From SIG589 sp045652465 (lineage in GTDB: Bacteria > Bacillota > Clostridia > Oscillospirales > Acutalibacteraceae), in assembly GCA_045652465.1 (NCBI GenBank), contig JAZRUI010000006.1, forward strand, positions 20,252-84,251: a stretch of 64,000 nucleotides of DNA. The letters are read 5' to 3'. Numbering within the stretch: the stretch's first letter is position 1; each line of letters opens with the position of its first letter. The notes under the pieces were generated by a model. That model had not been told where the DNA came from. It ran no database searches and worked only from the letters and a program-made list of their open reading frames with translations. This document shows, piece by piece, positions 59,408 to 64,000 of this stretch. The position numbers and the translations under genes were made by a program.

Positions 59408-60121
59408 ATGCGTGACCCTTATTTATATGATGATGTTGACGTCCTTAAAAATTTAGCAGATATAAAAGATTCAGAATTGCTGCGCAAGGCAGAGGCTGAT
59501 ATTACCGGTCTTTCTATGGCGGCGATTTATGATTACAAATATGATAAGTTTAATACCGAAACCTTGCAGGATATCCACCGAAATATCTTCGGTCAAATAT
59601 TTGATTGGGCGGGAGAATTCCGTACAATTCAAATGGTGAAATACGAAGACGTTCTTGGCGGTGATACCGTTCGTTATGCTTATCCTAAAGAGATCAAAAA
59701 GCAACTGAACGAAACAATGAAAGAAATCGCCAAGCTCAAAAGAACCGGCGATAATGATAAGGATATCGTTTTCAAGCTTGTTCGTATTATAGCAAGTATT
59801 TGGCAAACACACCCCTTCCGTGAAGGCAATACACGAACGGTTATAGTGTTCGCTGTTCTGCTCGCAAAATCAATGGGATTTGAAGTTGAACACGAACTCT
59901 TCAAAACAAACTCAGCCTATGTTCGTAACGCTCTTGTTTGGGCATCACAAGGTATTTATTCAAAATACGAATACCTTGAACGTATTTTCTTCGATGCAAT
60001 CCTCGGCGAAGATAACGAGACCAACACCCCCACCGAAACCAAAGCAAGTAAATACGACACCATCGGCGAGTATAAAGTTAAAGACTACAAAGAACGCCCA
60101 CACGAGTATAAAGAAGGGTAA
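59408..60121 (+). CDS. Fic/DOC-family protein adenylyltransferase (toxin)
   Basis: 237 residues. The core motif HPFREGNTRTVIVF (about 137-150) is the full HxFx(D/E)GNGR-type active site with catalytic His (GN-T-R here). LQDIHRNIFGQIFDWAGEFR (about 53-72) is the usual N-lobe. No inhibitory helix is seen within the protein, consistent with control by the separate upstream antitoxin. A polar tail of about 40 residues follows. Known Fic enzymes AMPylate protein Ser/Thr/Tyr residues such as gyrase; the target is unknown here. Confidence 0.9.
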   Translation: MRDPYLYDDVDVLKNLADIKDSELLRKAEADITGLSMAAIYDYKYDKFNTETLQDIHRNIFGQIFDWAGEFRTIQMVKYEDVLGGDTVRYAYPKEIKKQLNETMKEIAKLKRTGDNDKDIVFKLVRIIASIWQTHPFREGNTRTVIVFAVLLAKSMGFEVEHELFKTNSAYVRNALVWASQGIYSKYEYLERIFFDAILGEDNETNTPTETKASKYDTIGEYKVKDYKERPHEYKEG

Positions 60122-60160
60122 AGATAAGTGCTAGAATGTGAATATTGGCTGATAACATTA

Positions 60161-60200
60161 ACCCCCGTCTATGCAAAATTGCTAAGGCGGGGGTATCTGT
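60161..60200. terminator. Hairpin terminator between fic and the PARIS-like genes
   Basis: ACCCCCGTCT pairs with AGGCGGGGGT (one G-U pair) around a 14-base loop in the gap between converging genes. Confidence 0.65.
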
Positions 60201-60207
60201 TTAATTA

Positions 60208-61050
60208 CTATGAAACTAACTGTATGCTGTTGGTTTCAGCATAATCCTTTAAATAACGATAAAATTGCGTTGCTTTAAAATCTGTTTCACGAAAGGCACA
60301 GCACAAACCAGAGAATAACGAATCTTTTCTGACAGTTCTTCTTATAGGAGAAGATTCTTGTGCCATTTTGTGAAAATAATCAATAAAATCGTGTCCTTGA
60401 GTAATATTCAAATATGTATCTACACTAAGCTCTTTTCTGCAGGCATTGGAGACAGCCGTTAAATATTCCCTGTGGCTAGTAATTAAATCTTGATTGATTT
60501 GCATAAGTTTTTGAAGAAGAATTTCAACTGATATAGTTGAGTCAGTTCCAACACATGCTGCTGCAATAGACACACCTTTAAATCTAATTCCCCAGGAATT
60601 TTCCGAATTTAGTTTTCTAAATATTGAAAGCCATTTTAAATTCGTGAGTATTTTCATCAAAATATTTTCGGCTGTTTCTCTTCCGTAATAGAAATTATCC
60701 ACGAATGACTTAAAAACCTCGACATTACTTACTAACATCATTTCCAAACATGAGTAATCATAGTAAACAATATTGACCGTAGGATCGGGAACCGAATAAT
60801 CTTTATCACAGATGCCTAAAACTCTTTTTTCTGAAAATTTAGAAACAATTTCTTTAACTCCCTCGATTCCAGAAAAAGATTCATACATGTCGACATTATT
60901 AGATAACTTGCCGTTGAGAAATTCGATATCATCTTGTCCTTCAACAACGACAATCACCTTTTGGCGATTAAAGTCGGCTCCCAATGTCATGCGTATATCT
61001 GCTGTTATGGCATCTTTATCCATATTACATCGAATCGAGTTGCACGCCAT
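60208..61050 (-). CDS. AriB-like DUF4435 TOPRIM-type effector (PARIS-like)
   Basis: About 280 residues. A TOPRIM-like core is visible: VIVVVEGQDDIEFLNG (acidic residues, about 32-47), then VLGICDKDYSVPDP (DxD, about 77-90) and YYDYSCLEMMLV, as in DUF4435 proteins. In the E. coli PARIS system AriB is released from the AriA ATPase scaffold on sensing a phage trigger and cleaves tRNA. The start is uncertain: ATG at 61050 has AGGTGA upstream and overlaps ariA by 26 bases; ATG at 61023 lies just after the ariA stop. Gene order ariA-ariB is kept. Confidence 0.8.
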   Translation of the reverse strand: MACNSIRCNMDKDAITADIRMTLGADFNRQKVIVVVEGQDDIEFLNGKLSNNVDMYESFSGIEGVKEIVSKFSEKRVLGICDKDYSVPDPTVNIVYYDYSCLEMMLVSNVEVFKSFVDNFYYGRETAENILMKILTNLKWLSIFRKLNSENSWGIRFKGVSIAAACVGTDSTISVEILLQKLMQINQDLITSHREYLTAVSNACRKELSVDTYLNITQGHDFIDYFHKMAQESSPIRRTVRKDSLFSGLCCAFRETDFKATQFYRYLKDYAETNSIQLVS

Positions 61051-62323
61051 ACATTTCACCTAAATCAATTTGTATATCCCAGTGCTTACTAACAATTTGT
61101 GGCGAATGAGTTGCCACAACAGCACTTATTTTTGTTTGTTTGGATACGGCTAACAAATCATCCATGAATTTTTTCTGCCACATAATGTGCAATGAAATTT
61201 CCGGTTCATCAATTAATAAAAGAAATTCGGATTTTGTATTAAATATTAATTCATAAAACAAAACAATTTCTTGCTTTTCACCTGAAGAAAGCTGGCTTAA
61301 TTCAAGAGTTTTTTCTTCGTTTTCTTCATCAACAATTTTAAAGCCATCCGTTCTAGTTATTAATATTTTTTTGAAGGTTAATCTTTCGTTAATTATACTA
61401 GTGAACAAATCAAGTTTTTGAATGAGTTCTTGAAAAACTTTGAACTTTTCAGCAAAATCATCAAAGTAAATCTTCAAAGCGGTTGAGTGTTTTGAATTGT
61501 AATTTTTTGAATCTATAATCGATATGTCTACCAAACCATATTGGTTTAGTTTTTTGAATTTCTCATTTGTAGCATATAATCGTGCTGTAAACTCGTTTTT
61601 GTTCTCCAATCCATCTTTGGCAGAAAACAATCTTTTTGGATAAGAACTATCCAATTTATTAGAGACGCTTGAATATTCATCATAAACCTTCTGAATTTCT
61701 TTTTTTAGTTGTTCGGGAAGGTCGCTAATTACATCAATAGTACGGATTTCATCAGCTCTACGAGGTTGGGTTTCGCGCCGAATTAAACGTTGTTCCGAGA
61801 TTAAACGAATACGACCGCAATTTTCGGAAATTTCTTTTAATTTTTGCTTTAACTGAATTAATTCTTTTGGATATCTTTCATCGTTTCCATAAGACATTAT
61901 TTCTTCCCAAAAATCATCGTCTTGCAAAAAATCATAATCAAATTCATCATCCGTATAGCGTCTACCGGTACGCATATCAATATATCCATCGGGGGTCTTT
62001 CTGAAATACCCTCTCCTACGACTGTGTATTATATAATCATCTTGCGTCTTTTTAAAAAAAGATAATGATATGCCATCAATAGAAATATCTGTATCATTTT
62101 TCTCGATAATGGTTTTAGTTGTATCAAAAGCAATTTCTATTTTTGAAAAGTCTAATCCAATCAGATATTGGATTCTTTCTTTACTCAGAGCATTGATGAT
62201 TTTTAATATTGTAGATTTACCAAATCCATTTGGTCCAGTAATAATTGTAATACCATTTGTCTTTAACGCGATATTATAGTTAAATCTGCCAAATAAATTT
62301 TCAATATATAGATTTTTAATCAT
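61025..62323 (-). CDS. AriA-like ABC/SMC-type ATPase (PARIS-like)
   Basis: 432 residues of the AAA_15/AAA_21 ATPase group. Walker A ITGPNGFGKSTILKIINAL (about 28-46), a long charged middle with helices (about 110-300), then the ABC signature LSSGEKQEIVLF (about 344-355), Walker B LLLIDEPEISLH (about 368-379) and the His loop VVATHSPQIV (about 403-412). Such ATPases paired with DUF4435 make PARIS anti-phage systems. AGGAGG precedes the ATG at 62323. The region is visibly AT-rich relative to the core genes, suggesting horizontal transfer. Confidence 0.83.
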   Translation of the reverse strand: MIKNLYIENLFGRFNYNIALKTNGITIITGPNGFGKSTILKIINALSKERIQYLIGLDFSKIEIAFDTTKTIIEKNDTDISIDGISLSFFKKTQDDYIIHSRRRGYFRKTPDGYIDMRTGRRYTDDEFDYDFLQDDDFWEEIMSYGNDERYPKELIQLKQKLKEISENCGRIRLISEQRLIRRETQPRRADEIRTIDVISDLPEQLKKEIQKVYDEYSSVSNKLDSSYPKRLFSAKDGLENKNEFTARLYATNEKFKKLNQYGLVDISIIDSKNYNSKHSTALKIYFDDFAEKFKVFQELIQKLDLFTSIINERLTFKKILITRTDGFKIVDEENEEKTLELSQLSSGEKQEIVLFYELIFNTKSEFLLLIDEPEISLHIMWQKKFMDDLLAVSKQTKISAVVATHSPQIVSKHWDIQIDLGEMYGVQLDSM

Positions 62324-62379
62324 TGATTCATGCCTCCTATATTAGTTTTAAAACATAACATGAAATTCATAATATAATT

Positions 62380-62408
62380 ATTATAACACTATTCAGTTCG
62401 AATGTAAA
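62380..62408 (-). promoter_or_regulatory. Promoter of the PARIS-like operon
   Basis: On the minus strand TTTACA, 17 bp, TATAAT, about 57 bases before ariA. Confidence 0.65.
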
Positions 62409-62535
62409 CATAAATAGATTAAACTAATTGTTTTCTTGAAAGTCGATTTTTACGCCTCAATATTATATGGTTAGTAAAGAACGTTATTATTTAATATTAG
62501 ATAAAAGAAATTATAAATTAGATAATAACTGAACG

Positions 62536-62564
62536 TTGAAGGAAAAGTCGAAATATGGTAAAAT
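62536..62564 (+). promoter_or_regulatory. Promoter of the second AraC-family gene
   Basis: TTGAAG, 17 bp, TAAAAT, 25 bases before the start codon. Confidence 0.55.
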
Positions 62565-62589
62565 ACAAATAGTTAAAGGTGGTGGATGT

Positions 62590-63510
62590 ATGGAACACAT
62601 TACTGTTGGCAGAAAGTATAATGAGGGAAAAGTTGCTTTTGTTGAGTGTGTTAAGAACGGTTCGCTTGATAATATCAATATCAAAGACAAGTGTTTTTTA
62701 CTTATCGTACTCACTAAAGGAAAGTTAGAATTTAAAGTGGGCGGTGAGAAAGTCACTGCTGTCGCTCCATCTTTTTTGTGCTTTGACGAGTTAGAAAATC
62801 CAGTGCTTGTTTCTAAATCAAAAGCTCAATACACTTGTGTGTACTTCCATCCTAAATTTTTAAATATTAATATGACCTTTGAACTTTTACGTTCTAAAAA
62901 TTACGGTGATATCGCTACTACCCGCGATATGTTTATGCTGAAACCGTTTACCCAAAAAGCGTATGTGATTCCTATTGCCGAGACACAGGTAGAGAAAATC
63001 GAACAATCTGCCGATTATATGTTAGAGGAACTAACCGAGCAAAGAGATTGGTATTGGTCTTGCCGAGGTCGCTCATATTTTATGGAGATTATTATCGCAT
63101 TAGAGCGTATGTATGGTCTTATAGGCTATGGTTTAACCCACCAAAAATCAGATAATACACCAATTATTAAAAATCCAAAACTTCGTGAAGCGGTGCTTTA
63201 TATAGAAAGCCATTATAGCGATAGTATAACCTTGTCCGATATATCAGCTAATGCCGGAGTAAACCATACTACCCTTACTGCTCTTATGAAAGAAGAACTT
63301 GGTTGCACAGCTATAGAATATTTAATGCAGTACCGAATTACCATTGCGAAAAAGCAACTCGCTTTTACTGATGTTCCTATTAAGGATATTGCAAATATGG
63401 TCGGTTTCAAAACCGTACAACACTTCAACCGTATTTTCAAGCAAATCACAGGCATAACCCCTGCCGAATTTCGTAAATCGTCGGTGCAGAAACGGAAGGA
63501 GGAATTATAA
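62590..63510 (+). CDS. AraC-family transcriptional regulator (island)
   Basis: 306 residues. N-terminal cupin-like sensor (LLIVLTKGKLEFKVGGEKVT, about 36-55), helical linker, and a C-terminal AraC DNA-binding domain: AVLYIESHYSDSITLSDISA (about 207-226), the first helix-turn-helix, then IKDIANMVGFKTVQHFNRIF and ITGITPAEFRK. The ATG at 62590 follows AAAGGTGG. Its stop abuts the next start (TAAATG), so the two are cotranslated. Not closely similar to the AraC protein at 29269. Ligand and targets unknown. Confidence 0.88.
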   Translation: MEHITVGRKYNEGKVAFVECVKNGSLDNINIKDKCFLLIVLTKGKLEFKVGGEKVTAVAPSFLCFDELENPVLVSKSKAQYTCVYFHPKFLNINMTFELLRSKNYGDIATTRDMFMLKPFTQKAYVIPIAETQVEKIEQSADYMLEELTEQRDWYWSCRGRSYFMEIIIALERMYGLIGYGLTHQKSDNTPIIKNPKLREAVLYIESHYSDSITLSDISANAGVNHTTLTALMKEELGCTAIEYLMQYRITIAKKQLAFTDVPIKDIANMVGFKTVQHFNRIFKQITGITPAEFRKSSVQKRKEEL

Positions 63511-64000
63511 ATGCCTATACACCTTGACGGACGCCGTAAGGAACTGGAATCTATCTGGCAGGAAAATCTTCATAAAAATGGCGATGACCCACACAAAAGC
63601 CTGGAGATAAGTATAAAAGCATTAGAAGAATATCCTTGCGATAAATCGTTTCTCTTTCGTGCCGCAATAGCTGAAGAATGGTTGGCAGATGCAGAGACAG
63701 ATGATATTTCTAAACATAAACATCTACGCAAGGCAATGGACTATGCTCAGCGACTACTCAAAGAAAATCCGAATCAAGAAACAACAAAAGAATTAATAGT
63801 TAAAATTTATTCAAAACTAGGATTTGAAGACATAGCTATTGAACAGGCCTATAAATGTCAAAATGTTGATTTAGCATTAAAGTTTTGTCTAAAAGGCGAC
63901 TCACTCCGCCGCCATAAACAGCAAATCATTAGTAAAAAACTTCTCGATTTACTTTACGAAATGTCGCAAGCAGATTTTAATTTGCTAGATGTTTCTGAGA
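63511..64000 (+). CDS. Helical (TPR-like) repeat protein, 3' part outside the window
   Basis: The open frame from ATG 63511 (AAGGAGG upstream) runs past the window end; 163 codons are visible. The sequence is all-helical and charged, with paired helices such as SLEISIKALEEYPCDKSFLF and LRKAMDYAQRLLKENPNQET that resemble TPR units seen behind the DNA-binding domains of some regulators. There is no N-terminal DNA-binding motif here. It is the direct partner of the AraC gene. Function not recognised. Confidence 0.75.
   Translation, partial: MPIHLDGRRKELESIWQENLHKNGDDPHKSLEISIKALEEYPCDKSFLFRAAIAEEWLADAETDDISKHKHLRKAMDYAQRLLKENPNQETTKELIVKIYSKLGFEDIAIEQAYKCQNVDLALKFCLKGDSLRRHKQQIISKKLLDLLYEMSQADFNLLDVSE

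Overview
The window looks like a chromosomal segment of an endospore-forming anaerobic Clostridia, most plausibly of the Oscillospirales/Ruminococcaceae type (inference from gene content). It carries spoIIGA-sigE, spoVM, cwlD, a SpoIVFB-like protease and cotJABC. It also carries Rnf subunits, the electron-bifurcating transhydrogenase NfnAB, FMN and SAM-I riboswitches, and a conserved Bacillota operon running from yicC to spoVM. TTG and GTG starts are frequent, and near-consensus sigma-A promoters (TTGACA, 16-18 bp, TATAAT) are easy to see.

Layout. 1-19.3 kb is mostly transport and energy: the start of an rnf operon (minus), a surface protein with possible beta-helix repeats, an ABC exporter fusion, an acetyltransferase-like protein, a frameshifted small membrane protein, an NhaC antiporter, a sodium-pump decarboxylase beta subunit with a 46-residue gamma-like partner, an FAD oxidoreductase, mnmA, feoAB, an SCP2-like protein and a purine permease. 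Two tRNA loci here (Leu near 7.2 kb, Lys near 18.8 kb) carry partial tRNA duplications separated by hairpin-rich non-coding DNA; two tRNA-Ser genes follow.

19.3-30.1 kb holds two ECF sigma modules around ybaK and uvrC. The second encodes a membrane-anchored serpin with an anti-sigma-like N-terminus. A lacZ plus beta-lactamase-fold hydrolase operon with a divergent AraC regulator follows. 30.2-42.8 kb holds the sigma-E activation locus, riboflavin uptake under an FMN riboswitch, metK-nfnA-nfnB behind a SAM-I riboswitch, an LTA-synthase-like sulfatase, a SpoIVFB-like protease pair, and a radical SAM/DUF2344/CBM9-like operon.

42.9-58.8 kb is the core: tRNA-Thr, then yicC-remA-gmk-rpoZ-priA-def-fmt-rsmB-rlmN-stp-prkC-rsgA-(small ORF)-spoVM, then cwlD-radA and cotJABC. 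58.8-64 kb is an accessory, visibly AT-richer island: a VbhA-like antitoxin with Fic toxin behind an inverted-repeat operator, a PARIS-like AriA/AriB pair, and an AraC regulator translationally linked to a helical-repeat protein cut by the window edge.

Together the genes suggest a sporulating gut-type anaerobe with sodium- and ferredoxin-linked energy metabolism, SAM- and FMN-sensing control, envelope stress modules and a compact defence island. No CRISPR array, rRNA gene, transposase or replication origin was seen.
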